From JANNSW01 sp031431235 (GTDB lineage Bacteria; Pseudomonadota; Alphaproteobacteria; Rhizobiales; Hyphomicrobiaceae), in the NCBI GenBank assembly GCA_031431235.1, contig JANPDA010000376.1, positions 1-50,656 on the forward strand: a DNA stretch of 50,656 nucleotides, in the 5' to 3' direction. A program made the translations under genes and the position numbers. The notes beneath the pieces were generated by a model. It searched no databases. It was given only the letters and a program-made list of their open reading frames with translations, and was not told where the DNA came from. Positions within the stretch are counted from its first letter, which is position 1; every line of letters begins with the position of its first letter. Of the stretch, positions 18,707 through 26,723 are shown one piece after another.

Positions 18707-19681
18707 TCAGGGGTTCGGGATGCGGGGGTCTGGGGCTCGGGTGTAGCGCGCGCGCAAATGGAGCAATGGATCGACCAGGCCGAGCAGCACGAGGATGGCT
18801 GCGGCAAATGGGGTGAGCAGGACCAGCGCGCCATAAGCAACGGTCAAGACGAAGCCGCGCAGGGCACGGCCTCGGGTCACCGCGTGCACCACCCCAAGTC
18901 CGATCAGCACGAAAGCAGTAACGTGCGCGCCTGCGAACGCGCTGGCAATCGGGCCGAGCAGGCCAGCATGGAAGCTCGCCGCAACCGAGACGAGAAACGT
19001 GATCAGCAGCACGAGCGGCCCGTCGGTCATGGCGAGATCGGGGCCGGGCCTGTCGAGGCGCCCCGAGGCGAACAGCACGCTGCGTGCGATCAGCAGATTG
19101 AGCACCATCAGCCCGAGCCAGACCGACGCCATCGCTCCCGGCAGCGAGGAGGCGAGCGCCGCGATCACCTGCTCGAGCCGAGCGGGATCGAGGCCTTCGC
19201 GCAGCGGCGGCGGCAGCATCGCCGCGATCTCGCCGCCCAACTGCTTGACGGAAGCGTCATAGGCGGAGCGCTCGATACCCAGGCGCACCACCATCAGTCC
19301 GCCGAAGGCGCCTGCGAGCAAGGTTGCAACCGCGAGGATCATCCCAGGGCGTGCCGAAAGGCCAGGGGTCACCGCCCCCCCGCTCGCCTGACCCGGTCCC
19401 GATCCGACACCGACCGCAGTCAGCAGCAGCACCGGCAGGCCATACCCCAGGAGATAGCCTGCCTCGGCGCCGAAGCCCGCCGTCAGGCTGATGACGAGCG
19501 AAGCCATTGCCACCGCGACGACGGCAGCCTTCAGCCCCCAGCCGAAGCCGACGATCAACCCCGGCAATGGCAGGATCAGGTAAAGCAGGAACGCCAACGC
19601 CGTTCCGGTCGTGATCGACAGGAACAGCACGGCACTTGCAAGGCCTGCGCCGAGGCCGATCGCTAGGGGATGTCGCAGCAT
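18707..19681 (-). CDS. DUF2232 membrane protein
   Basis: This 324-residue polytopic membrane protein has about eight hydrophobic segments. It sits between rpsR and rplI, the conserved place of DUF2232 (YybS-like) proteins in alphaproteobacteria. The start MLRHPLAIGLGAG at 19681 is chosen over one 22 codons upstream because it begins just before the first membrane segment. The function is unknown in the family. Confidence 0.85.
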   Translation of the reverse strand: MLRHPLAIGLGAGLASAVLFLSITTGTALAFLLYLILPLPGLIVGFGWGLKAAVVAVAMASLVISLTAGFGAEAGYLLGYGLPVLLLTAVGVGSGPGQASGGAVTPGLSARPGMILAVATLLAGAFGGLMVVRLGIERSAYDASVKQLGGEIAAMLPPPLREGLDPARLEQVIAALASSLPGAMASVWLGLMVLNLLIARSVLFASGRLDRPGPDLAMTDGPLVLLITFLVSVAASFHAGLLGPIASAFAGAHVTAFVLIGLGVVHAVTRGRALRGFVLTVAYGALVLLTPFAAAILVLLGLVDPLLHLRARYTRAPDPRIPNP

Positions 19682-19763
19682 TCGAGCTGTCCCGCCGCTG
19701 GCGGTTAGGGGCGGGAGCCCGATCGCCGGGACCCCCGCTCCAACCACGGCCTCTCCTGGAGGC

Positions 19764-20030
19764 CTACTTCAAGAGGTAGGGCAGCAACCCCAGGAAGCGC
19801 GCGCGCTTGATGGCTTTCGCCAGCTCGCGTTGCTTCTTGGCGGAAACCGCCGTGATCCGGCTCGGCACGATCTTGCCGCGCTCGGAAATGTAGCGCTGGA
19901 TCAGGCGCACGTCCTTGTAGTCGATCTTGGGCGCCTTGTCGCCCGAGAATGGGCAGGTCTTGCGCCGGCGATTGAAGGGGCGACGCGCGCCACCAGTCGA
20001 GCCTGTGGAAGCAGCCGGTGTCATCGACAT
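19764..20030 (-). CDS. rpsR: 30S ribosomal protein S18
   Basis: This small-subunit protein pairs with S6. It has 88 residues with the S18 core RRPFNRRRKTCPF, KIDYKDVRLIQRYISERGKI and SRITAVSAKKQRELAKAIKRAR. The ATG at 20030 overlaps the last base of the rpsF stop codon (TGATG), giving translational coupling to S6. Confidence 0.97.
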   Translation of the reverse strand: MSMTPAASTGSTGGARRPFNRRRKTCPFSGDKAPKIDYKDVRLIQRYISERGKIVPSRITAVSAKKQRELAKAIKRARFLGLLPYLLK

Positions 20031-20620
20031 CACTCATTCCCTCCGTCGTCCTGGGCCGGGGTATCGGGCCGGAACCCGCCGCCACTTCTGCCGCCACGGA
20101 AGCCGCCGCCTCCGCCGCCACCACCGCCAAATCCGCCGCCACCGCCACCGCCACCGCCAAATCCGCCACCGCCGCGGCCGCCACGGAACCCGCCGCCCTC
20201 GCGATCGCCACCAAAGCCACCGCCGCCACTGCGGCCGCCACGGAAGCCGCCACCACCACCCTCACGGTCGCCGCGCGGCCCGCGCCGGTCGTCGCGGTCG
20301 CTCTTCCTCATCATTGCGGAGGGCTCGGTCTCGTGCGCCTCGACTTTGATCGTGATGTAGCGCAGCACATCCGAGGAGATGCCCATCTGGCGCTCCATCT
20401 CAGCTACCGCGGCGTGCGGCGCATCGAGGTTGAACAGCGTGTAGTGGGCCTTGCGGCTCTTCTTGACCTTGTAGGCGAGAGCCCGCAATCCCCAGTGCTC
20501 GGTCTTCACGACCTTGCCACCATTGGTTTCAATCACGCCTTCGAATTCCTTGGCGAGCGCCTCGGCCTGCTGGGTCGAGACGTCCTGACGCATGAGGAAC
20601 ACATGCTCGTAGAGTGGCAT
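20030..20620 (-). CDS. rpsF: 30S ribosomal protein S6 with long Gly/Arg-rich tail
   Basis: Residues 1-100 are a normal S6 (MPLYEHVFLMRQDVS, LAYKVKKSRKAHY, DVLRYITIKV). From about residue 104 a charged linker (RKSDRDDRRGPRGDRE) leads into a nearly pure Gly tail at 121-184. The tail is punctuated by FRGGR and GFGG units and ends FRPDTPAQDDGGNE. The total is 196 residues, against 130-160 for most relatives. The tail is encoded by GGC/GGT/GGA-rich near-repeats, so its length may vary. RGG-type tails are known for RNA binding in other proteins; their role on a ribosomal protein is unknown. First gene of the operon. Confidence 0.96.
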   Translation of the reverse strand: MPLYEHVFLMRQDVSTQQAEALAKEFEGVIETNGGKVVKTEHWGLRALAYKVKKSRKAHYTLFNLDAPHAAVAEMERQMGISSDVLRYITIKVEAHETEPSAMMRKSDRDDRRGPRGDREGGGGGFRGGRSGGGGFGGDREGGGFRGGRGGGGFGGGGGGGGGFGGGGGGGGGFRGGRSGGGFRPDTPAQDDGGNE

Positions 20621-20901
20621 GGATGCCTGTCCTTATCCGATCCCCGGCGCAAAGCCCCTCTTGAGCCGGAGGCAGCAATGCTGCCGGACAGGCCCGCAAG
20701 GACGACCCGAAAGAGCAAAGACACAGGAAGCCGGGCACCATGCCCTGCAGAGCGGGGTCGCCGCCATGCCTTCCCTTCAGCCTTCGACCGGGGGATTGAG
20801 AGCCGTTCCTTTAGTCGAAGAGGGGCCAATGCGGCAAGTGAAATGTCGATCAGACCGGCCGGCGGCTTGTCCTGCCGGCCCAACGGGCCCATGTTGAGCC
20901 G

Positions 20902-21165
20902 ATGATGCAGCTCTCCATACTGGCTCGTGCGCTTGCAATTGGGCTGATGGCGCTCTCGGGTTCCGGGCACGCCGTCAACTGGGAAGGCCATACGGACTGG
21001 ATGGCCGACATGCCGCAAGCCCTCGAGCTGATGCGGCAGCTGGAGGAGAATGCGCCCCCGACCGCGCAGCCACGACCGCCATCGTGCCCCGACGACACCG
21101 CGACTTCCTCGCTGGCCGGCTCGCCTGCCATTTGTCCGCCTCCGCCCGAACTCGAGGCGCCATGA
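20902..21165 (+). CDS. small secreted hypothetical protein coupled to the thioesterase gene
   Basis: This 87-residue protein has a clear signal peptide (ALAIGLMALSGSGHA, cleavage about residue 24). It is followed by a short mature part with a Pro-rich, two-cysteine tail. The stop overlaps the ATG of the next gene (ATGA), which supports real translation. No family is recognised. It is divergent from rpsF. Confidence 0.6.
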   Translation: MMQLSILARALAIGLMALSGSGHAVNWEGHTDWMADMPQALELMRQLEENAPPTAQPRPPSCPDDTATSSLAGSPAICPPPPELEAP

Positions 21166-21650
21166 CGGCGGGCTCGACTCCGTCCGGCTGGCCAGACCTC
21201 GCCGGCCGCATCGTCGAGGACGCGGCTGGGCGGCGGCACGTCCTGCCGGTGCGCGTCTACTTCGAGGACACCGACTTCTCTGGCCTCGTCTATCATGCGA
21301 GCTACCTCAGGTGGTGCGAGCGCGGCCGCTCGGACTTCCTCCGTCTGCTCGGCATCCACCATCACGAGCTCGAAACTCCAGCTGACGGCGGTGAGCCGGC
21401 TGCTTTCGTCGTGCGCCGGATGGCGATCGAGTTCCTGAAGCCGGCACGTATCGACGAGGTATTGGAGGTCGAGACACGCGCCGGCGCGATGACGGCAGCC
21501 ACGCTCGAGCTTCAACAGATCGTTCGGCGCGCCGAGACGACGCTCTTCACGGCAAGGGTCCTCGTCGTGCTGGTCGCCCGCTCCGGCAAGCCACAACGGC
21601 TCGGCCATCGGTTGAGGGCAGCACTGGGTCCGCCATTGACAAGGTCATGA
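21162..21650 (+). CDS. ybgC: YbgC-type acyl-CoA thioesterase
   Basis: This is a hotdog-fold thioesterase of 162 residues. It carries the YbgC/4HBT signature VYFEDTDFSGLVYHASYLRW with the catalytic Asp, followed by CERGRSDFL. ATG 21162 overlaps the upstream stop by 4 bases and gives the usual length; an upstream in-frame extension to 21084 is unlikely. YbgC usually precedes tolQRAB. Here it stands apart from any tol gene, between a small secreted protein and dapD. Confidence 0.88.
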   Translation: MTAGSTPSGWPDLAGRIVEDAAGRRHVLPVRVYFEDTDFSGLVYHASYLRWCERGRSDFLRLLGIHHHELETPADGGEPAAFVVRRMAIEFLKPARIDEVLEVETRAGAMTAATLELQQIVRRAETTLFTARVLVVLVARSGKPQRLGHRLRAALGPPLTRS

Positions 21651-21708
21651 GCCCCCCGCAAAACGCCAGACATCCACGATCGACCCATCCAGCGCGCGAG
21701 CCCGCCCC

Positions 21709-22554
21709 ATGTCCCACGCCAAGCTGCAATCCGTGATCGAGGCCGCCTGGGAGGCGCGCGACACCATCGGTCTCACGACCAAGGGTGAGGTGCGCGATGC
21801 GGTCGAGACGGCGCTGACGCTGCTCGACAAGGGGGAAGCCCGTGTCGCCCAGAAGGGCAAGGATGGTGGCTGGACCGTCAACCAGTGGCTGAAGAAGGCG
21901 GTGCTGCTGTCGTTCCGCCTGAACGATATGGCGATCATCGATGGCGGCCCCGGCGGCGCCACCTGGTGGGACAAGGTGCCCTCCAAGTTCGAGGGCTGGG
22001 GCGAGAACCGCTTCCGCGAGGCGGGTTTCCGCGCAGTGCCGGGCGCGATCGTGCGCCGCTCGGCCTACATTGCGCCGGGCGCGATCCTGATGCCTTCGTT
22101 CGTCAATCTCGGCGCCTATGTCGACAAGGGCACCATGGTCGACACCTGGGTGACGGTCGGGTCGTGTGCCCAGATCGGGAAGAATGTGCACCTCTCGGGC
22201 GGTGTCGGCATCGGCGGCGTGCTGGAGCCGATGCAGGCGGGTCCCACCATCATCGAGGACAATTGCTTCATCGGCGCCCGCTCGGAGGTGGTCGAGGGCG
22301 TCGTCGTCGGCGAGGGCTCGGTGCTTTCCATGGGCGTCTATATCGGAGCTTCCACCACCATCATCGATCGCGCGACCGGCGAGCGCTTCATGGGCCGCGT
22401 GCCGCCCTACTCCGTCGTCGTCTCGGGGACCCTGCCCAGCAGGCCCCTCCCCGACGGCTCGCCCGGCCCCGGCCTCTACTGCGCCGTCATCGTCAAACGT
22501 GTCGACGAGAGGACCCGCTCGAAGACGAGCATCAACGAGTTGCTCAGGGACTGA
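21709..22554 (+). CDS. dapD: 2,3,4,5-tetrahydropyridine-2,6-dicarboxylate N-succinyltransferase
   Basis: DapD is the lysine/diaminopimelate pathway enzyme that succinylates tetrahydrodipicolinate. It has 281 residues, with an N-terminal helical domain and a left-handed beta-helix of hexapeptide repeats (SAYIAPGAILMPSFVNLGAY, VHLSGGVGIGGVLEP). The conserved GARSEVVEGVVVGEGSVLSM is also present. The gene is alone rather than with dapC or dapE. dapA lies about 23 kb away in the same window. Confidence 0.97.
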   Translation: MSHAKLQSVIEAAWEARDTIGLTTKGEVRDAVETALTLLDKGEARVAQKGKDGGWTVNQWLKKAVLLSFRLNDMAIIDGGPGGATWWDKVPSKFEGWGENRFREAGFRAVPGAIVRRSAYIAPGAILMPSFVNLGAYVDKGTMVDTWVTVGSCAQIGKNVHLSGGVGIGGVLEPMQAGPTIIEDNCFIGARSEVVEGVVVGEGSVLSMGVYIGASTTIIDRATGERFMGRVPPYSVVVSGTLPSRPLPDGSPGPGLYCAVIVKRVDERTRSKTSINELLRD

Positions 22555-22555
22555 C

Positions 22556-22593
22556 GAGGCGTAGGCGCGACCGGCAGGTCGTCCCAACGCCTC
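22556..22593 (+). terminator. two-step hairpin after dapD
   Basis: An outer 7-bp stem (22556-22562 with 22587-22593) encloses an inner GCGACC/GGTCGT stem. It begins directly at the dapD stop and has no T run. It may be a weak terminator or an mRNA-stabilising hairpin. Confidence 0.4.
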
Positions 22594-22671
22594 AGCTCCG
22601 TGCAAGATCCGGGTCGCGCTCCGACGCGAGCCCGCTTATCTCCATCGTCATCTCAGCCATGGAGATCCGTC

Positions 22672-23145
22672 ATGACCGCCATCCGCTTCCTCGCCCTCCC
22701 GACCAGCCAGGTCCGCGCCCTCCAGGCGGGCGGACCCGATGCCTATGGGCTCGTGCCAGAGCGGCGCGTGTCGGATGGGGCGGGCATTCCCTGTCGGCAC
22801 TGCCTGAGCGAGGTTGCAGCAGGCGAGGCCTACCTCATCCTCGCGCACCGGCCGTTCGCGACGCTGCAACCCTATGCCGAGACCGGGCCGATCTTCCTGC
22901 ACGCATCGCCGTGCGAGCGCCATGCCGAGAGCGCCGAGACACCCGCCATGTTCCTCGAGTGGGAGCAGCTCCTGATGAAGGGCTACACGGCGGATGAGCG
23001 CATCGTCTACGGCACTGGCCAGGTGCTCGCGACGGTCGCGATCGCCGCCGCCGCCGCTCGGCTGCTGGAGCGCCCCGGCATTGCCTTCGTCGACCTGCGC
23101 TCGGCCAAGAACAATTGCTTCCAGGCCCGGATCGTGCGGGCCTGA
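22672..23145 (+). CDS. DUF1203 domain protein
   Basis: This 157-residue cytoplasmic protein has the DUF1203 pattern: FLALPTSQVRALQAGGPDA, PCRHCL, EAYLILAHRPF, GPIFLHA, and RIVYGTGQV near the C-terminus. The start is supported by GGAG 7 bases upstream of ATG 22672. The function is unknown; C-P-C-type residues (PCRHC) could bind metal. It is convergent with the metallophosphatase. Confidence 0.82.
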   Translation: MTAIRFLALPTSQVRALQAGGPDAYGLVPERRVSDGAGIPCRHCLSEVAAGEAYLILAHRPFATLQPYAETGPIFLHASPCERHAESAETPAMFLEWEQLLMKGYTADERIVYGTGQVLATVAIAAAAARLLERPGIAFVDLRSAKNNCFQARIVRA

Positions 23146-23156
23146 TCGGCTCGCGG

Positions 23157-23855
23157 TCAGGTCGAGAGCAGCAGCCGGCTCTCGCCCTCGAGCACCAGCG
23201 CCGTCAGCCGGCCGGTGAACACGGCGCCGGTGTCGATGCCGATGCGCCAGCGCCCGATATCGGGCGCCTCCATCGGCGTGTGACCGTGCACCACCACTTT
23301 CTCGTGCGGGCCGGGATGGGTCAGGAACTGATCGCGGATCCAGAGCATGTCGCGCTCGGTCTGCTCGGCGATCGGCACTCCTGGCTTGATGCCTGCATGC
23401 ACGAACAGGTAGTCGCCATGCGTCACGTTCGTTTTGAGCCTGCGGAAGAACGCGACGTGGCGCTCTGGCATGGCCCCCTCCAGCAGCGAGTGTGGGTCGT
23501 GCCACAGCCCGAGCACCTTGGCGTAGGAGAGCATCGTCGTCCTGCCGCCATTCATGATCCAGCCGACCACCCGGTTCTCGTCATCGAGCGCATCCAGCAG
23601 CATCCGCTCGTGATTGCCCATCAGAAAGTCGGCATCAAACCCGGCCGGCAGACCGACCAGCAGCCGTTCGACGACGCCATGGCTGTCGGGGCCGCGGTCG
23701 ATGTAGTCGCCCAGAAAGACGAGCCGCTGCTCGGCGACCGGCGCAGCGGTGCGGGCATGCTCGATCACCTTCGCCAGGATCTCGTCCAAAAGATTCGACT
23801 GGCCATGAATGTCGCCGATCGCGTAGATCCTCTGGTCTCGGGCGGGCTGCGGCAT
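23157..23855 (-). CDS. serine/threonine-type metallophosphatase (ApaH/PrpE-like)
   Basis: This phosphoesterase has a complete PPP-family motif set: GDIHGQ (residues 14-19), GDYIDRGPDS, GNHE and VHGHTP. It has 232 residues. ATG 23855 is used because GAGGAG lies 6 bases upstream; longer in-frame starts run into the repeat region. The substrate could be a phosphoprotein or a dinucleoside polyphosphate. Its promoter region is occupied by two inverted-repeat elements (23970-24197). Confidence 0.9.
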   Translation of the reverse strand: MPQPARDQRIYAIGDIHGQSNLLDEILAKVIEHARTAAPVAEQRLVFLGDYIDRGPDSHGVVERLLVGLPAGFDADFLMGNHERMLLDALDDENRVVGWIMNGGRTTMLSYAKVLGLWHDPHSLLEGAMPERHVAFFRRLKTNVTHGDYLFVHAGIKPGVPIAEQTERDMLWIRDQFLTHPGPHEKVVVHGHTPMEAPDIGRWRIGIDTGAVFTGRLTALVLEGESRLLLST

Positions 23856-23969
23856 CGAGCTCCTCGCACAAGCCTCTGTTTGCATGACGGTTTCGCGAGC
23901 CCTGGATACCAGATTCAGCCACCCGCGCCAGCGTTCGTTGCCACCGCCCCAGTGTGGTGTCTCGCAAAT

Positions 23970-24039
23970 GTGTCCTTTCATCTCCGGAATACGCTTCAGA
24001 GGACCCTGCGAGGATGAGCGTATTTCGGAGACAGGACAC
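23970..24039. mobile_element. miniature inverted-repeat element, copy A
   Basis: The 70-bp element has near-perfect inverted arms: GTGTCCTTTCATCTCCGGAA (continuing ATACGCT) on the left, and the complement of GTGTCCTGTCTCCGAAATAC on the right. The right end reads GGACACTAG, i.e. a CTAG terminus, whereas the left end has lost it. Ends of this type occur in IS630-related miniature elements. The CTAG is shared with the next element. Confidence 0.65.
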
Positions 24040-24197
24040 TAGCAGGCTGTCGAAATTGGATTTTTGAGGTAGCGGAGCGATGTCTATGGTCGAGGAGAAT
24101 CTTGGCGATCGTACCCGGCCCTCGTTCAGATCGACCGCAGACATCGGTGTTCAGCTTTCGTCCGCACTCGTCGTTTCGTTTTTCAACAGCCTGCTAG
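24039..24197. mobile_element. miniature inverted-repeat element, copy B (IS-end derived)
   Basis: The 159-bp element is bounded by CTAGCAGGCTGTCGAAA on the left and the complement of CTAGCAGGCTGTTGAAA on the right (16 of 17 identical). The interior encodes a short open stretch that looks like the start or end of an IS transposase region but no transposase. The right CTAG supplies the TAG stop codon of the adjacent glycosyltransferase. Confidence 0.72.
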
Positions 24198-25378
24198 AGA
24201 CGTTCCAGCCGCGCGGCGATCACGCGGGCAATCACGGGCCAGGCGAAATGCTGCTCTGCATAGGTCCGGGCGGCGCGGCTGGCTTGCGGCCACTCCTGCG
24301 GGCGGGCAAGCAGGATGTCCAGCACGCGGGCCATGTCGAGGGGATCGTCCGCCTTGTGGGTATGGAGCCAACCATGCCCCGTCAACTCGGTGTTGTCGGG
24401 CACGTGGCCTGTCAGCACCAACCGTCCGGCCGCCGCATAGTCGCGAATCTTGATGGGCGAATAGCCAAAGGCCGTGTCACGTTTCTCGGTCAGCGGCAGG
24501 ATCGCGATGTCGAAACAGTTGACGGCGAGATTGGCGCGCTCTAGCCCAACCGCTCCCATGAAGCGGACACGGCTCCGCGGTTGCAACCGTTGCGACAGCG
24601 CTTCGAGCGAGGCCCGCGCCGGACCATCCCCGAAGATCACGAGGTCGAGCTCTGGATGGGTTTTCGCCGCGATCGAGAAACCCTCGATCGCCGTGTCGAG
24701 CCCATGCCAGGGCACCATGTTGCCGATGAAGCCGATCGTGGTGCGCCCGGCCTCGAGCCCGAAAGCAGCGAGAGCCTGCGCGCGCGGCAGCGGAAAGAAC
24801 TGGGAGACGTCGCAACCATTGCCGAGGGAGATGATCCGTGCCGGCGCAACGCCGCCCGCGACGAGCTCGTCGGCCATCCCGCGCGTCACCGACCGGGTGA
24901 AATGGGCGGTGCGCGACGCCGCGATCTGCGCCCACTCTTCAAAGGCCGCCAGCCGGCCGCTGCCACCGGCCTCGCGCCGCTCCTTGGCGAGCCAGCCATT
25001 GTGCTCGACGGCGACCTTCAGCCCGAGCGCGCGGGCAACGAGCACCAGCACGAAGGTGGCCATGTTCACGCGCGAGTAGACCACATCGGGCCTGAGCCGC
25101 CAGGCTTCCAGAATCAGCGCGGGGAGCTGAAACAGCGTATCGAGGGAGGGTGGCAGCCTGAGCCGACCCGCCAGCCGAGGTGTCGCACGCACGCGACCGC
25201 GATGCTGCTCTGGCAGCGCCGGCATGGCACCAGCCGCTGGCGTCAGCATGCGCACCTGATGGCCCATCTGGAGCCAGGAATTCATCAGGCCGAGTTGATG
25301 CTGGTTGGAGCCGCTGGCGGAATCGAAGGCGACGAGATTGACCATCAGGATGCGCAAGGCGAACGCCCTCGGCTGCAT
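24194..25378 (-). CDS. glycosyltransferase family 4
   Basis: This GT-B glycosyltransferase has about 394 residues. The N-terminal acceptor domain contains SGSNQHQLGLMNSWLQMGHQ and DVVYSRVNM. The C-terminal nucleotide-sugar domain contains NGCDVSQFFP, IGFIGNMVPWHGLDTAI, LVIFGDGPARASLEAL and the E-x-less YSPIKIRDYAAAGR segment. The start is MQPRAFALRILMVNLVAFD. Its stop codon TAG is part of the CTAG end of a miniature element, so the original C-terminus may have been slightly longer. It is the last gene of the glycan operon, 16 bases after the preceding glycosyltransferase. Confidence 0.88.
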   Translation of the reverse strand: MQPRAFALRILMVNLVAFDSASGSNQHQLGLMNSWLQMGHQVRMLTPAAGAMPALPEQHRGRVRATPRLAGRLRLPPSLDTLFQLPALILEAWRLRPDVVYSRVNMATFVLVLVARALGLKVAVEHNGWLAKERREAGGSGRLAAFEEWAQIAASRTAHFTRSVTRGMADELVAGGVAPARIISLGNGCDVSQFFPLPRAQALAAFGLEAGRTTIGFIGNMVPWHGLDTAIEGFSIAAKTHPELDLVIFGDGPARASLEALSQRLQPRSRVRFMGAVGLERANLAVNCFDIAILPLTEKRDTAFGYSPIKIRDYAAAGRLVLTGHVPDNTELTGHGWLHTHKADDPLDMARVLDILLARPQEWPQASRAARTYAEQHFAWPVIARVIAARLERL

Positions 25379-25394
25379 TGAAGACCCACCTCGA

Positions 25395-26693
25395 TCAGGC
25401 CGCCTCGCGCCTGCCCGCGTCCCGGCCGGCGAGCAGGCGCTGATAGACCCCCAACAGCGTCCGCTCCTGAGCCTCCCAGTCGAATGACGCGACGAGGCTG
25501 GCGAGCCGCGCGTGATCGGGGACGTAACGCGCACGCTCAGCATGGACATGGCGCAGGCCGTCGGCAATCGCTTCGGGGTCTGTCGCAGCCACGGCTATTC
25601 CGTTGCCGGCATGGCGCACGAACCGGTCGAGCTCGACGTTTTGCGAAACGACCAGCGGCAGCCCGGCGAATGTCATCTCGAACAGCTTGTTGGGCAGGCA
25701 GTACTCGTAGTTGAGGCAGGTCGCCTCGATCGTGCAGACCCCCACATCGGCGCTGCGGATGAATGGCACCACATCGCCATGGGGTACGCTGCCGAGCAGA
25801 TGGATCCGCTCGTTCAGTCCCGGGCGGCTGCGCAGGGCTTCGAGTTGCTGGACCATCCCGGGTCGCACGGGGCCCACTACCGCCAGGTGGAACTCCTGCG
25901 CAATAGCGATTGCTTCCAGGATATGAGCATTGCCGCGACCCGCCGCCATCACCCCCACATAGACGGCGAGCGGCACATCGCCAGTGAGCCCCACTCGCTC
26001 ACGTACCGTCTCCGCCAGGATCCGCCCGCGCTCGACCCGGGGGGCGTTCAGCACCAGCGCCGGGGAAGCGATGCCGTGCTTCCTCGCATAGTGCGCGGCA
26101 ATCGAGGGGCTGACGGTGATGGCAGCCGCGATCCGCTTCATGGCGCGGGTCTCGATGGCACCCTTCAAGCGCGCCAGCAGCGGACCAGGCAATGGCAGGC
26201 GCCCCTCCTCCATCTCGTGCATGTCGTAGACGATGGACGCGCCGGTGCGGGCCGCAACCCGCAGCGCGGCGGGCAGCGTGTTGAAATCATGGGCGTGCAC
26301 GACGTCCGGGCGGAACCGGGTGGCCGGAGCAACGAAAGCCAGCGCCAGCCACTCGTGCTCGAGGAACGGGCCCGCGGTTGCCTTCAGCCGGCCGAGGAGG
26401 CCTGGAAACGGGTTGAGTGTTTCGGCCGGGGGGCCATCGACGGGCGCGCGAGCGGGCAGATCGTCTCGCCGCACCACGCGCGCCACATCCGCGAGGCGCC
26501 GCTGCGGCAACGCAACCCGCTCATAGGCAACACCATTGCGGATCTCGAACGGCGCGAGCCCCGGTTCGGCAATACAGTACACCCGCACCACGAAGCCATG
26601 CCGTGCCAGGCTCTCCGCCTCCTTGATGACCCGCGCATCGTTGGCGCAGCCATTGGCGATGAGCATGGCGATTCTGGCCTTGGCACAGCGCAT
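25395..26693 (-). CDS. glycosyltransferase family 4
   Basis: This is a 432-residue GT-B enzyme. The N-terminal domain has NDARVIKEAESLARHGF and DVVHAHDFNTLPAA; the C-terminal domain has VYVGVMAAGRGNAHILEAI, RIHLLGSVPHGDVVPFIRSA and the EX7E-region YCLPNKLFEMTFAGLPLV. It is probably cytoplasmic, assembling an oligosaccharide on a lipid or other carrier. It lies in a tight row with the deacetylase upstream (30 bases) and a second glycosyltransferase downstream. Confidence 0.9.
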   Translation of the reverse strand: MRCAKARIAMLIANGCANDARVIKEAESLARHGFVVRVYCIAEPGLAPFEIRNGVAYERVALPQRRLADVARVVRRDDLPARAPVDGPPAETLNPFPGLLGRLKATAGPFLEHEWLALAFVAPATRFRPDVVHAHDFNTLPAALRVAARTGASIVYDMHEMEEGRLPLPGPLLARLKGAIETRAMKRIAAAITVSPSIAAHYARKHGIASPALVLNAPRVERGRILAETVRERVGLTGDVPLAVYVGVMAAGRGNAHILEAIAIAQEFHLAVVGPVRPGMVQQLEALRSRPGLNERIHLLGSVPHGDVVPFIRSADVGVCTIEATCLNYEYCLPNKLFEMTFAGLPLVVSQNVELDRFVRHAGNGIAVAATDPEAIADGLRHVHAERARYVPDHARLASLVASFDWEAQERTLLGVYQRLLAGRDAGRREAA

Positions 26694-26723
26694 CGATCCT
26701 GGCCCTCGTATACGTGCAACACT

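Noticed and set aside
19960..20260. Tandem GGC-rich repeats considered as a minisatellite or assembly artefact
   Set aside because: They stay in frame and encode a consistent Gly/FRGG tail on S6, so they are treated as coding.
20621..20901. Possible S6/S18 autoregulatory leader upstream of rpsF
   Set aside because: Position is right but I could not find a convincing conserved fold; a covariance search would be needed.
23635..24144. 169-codon minus-strand frame with an IS-like N-terminus
   Set aside because: The first half comes from two miniature elements and the second half is an alternative frame of the phosphatase; there is no transposase domain.
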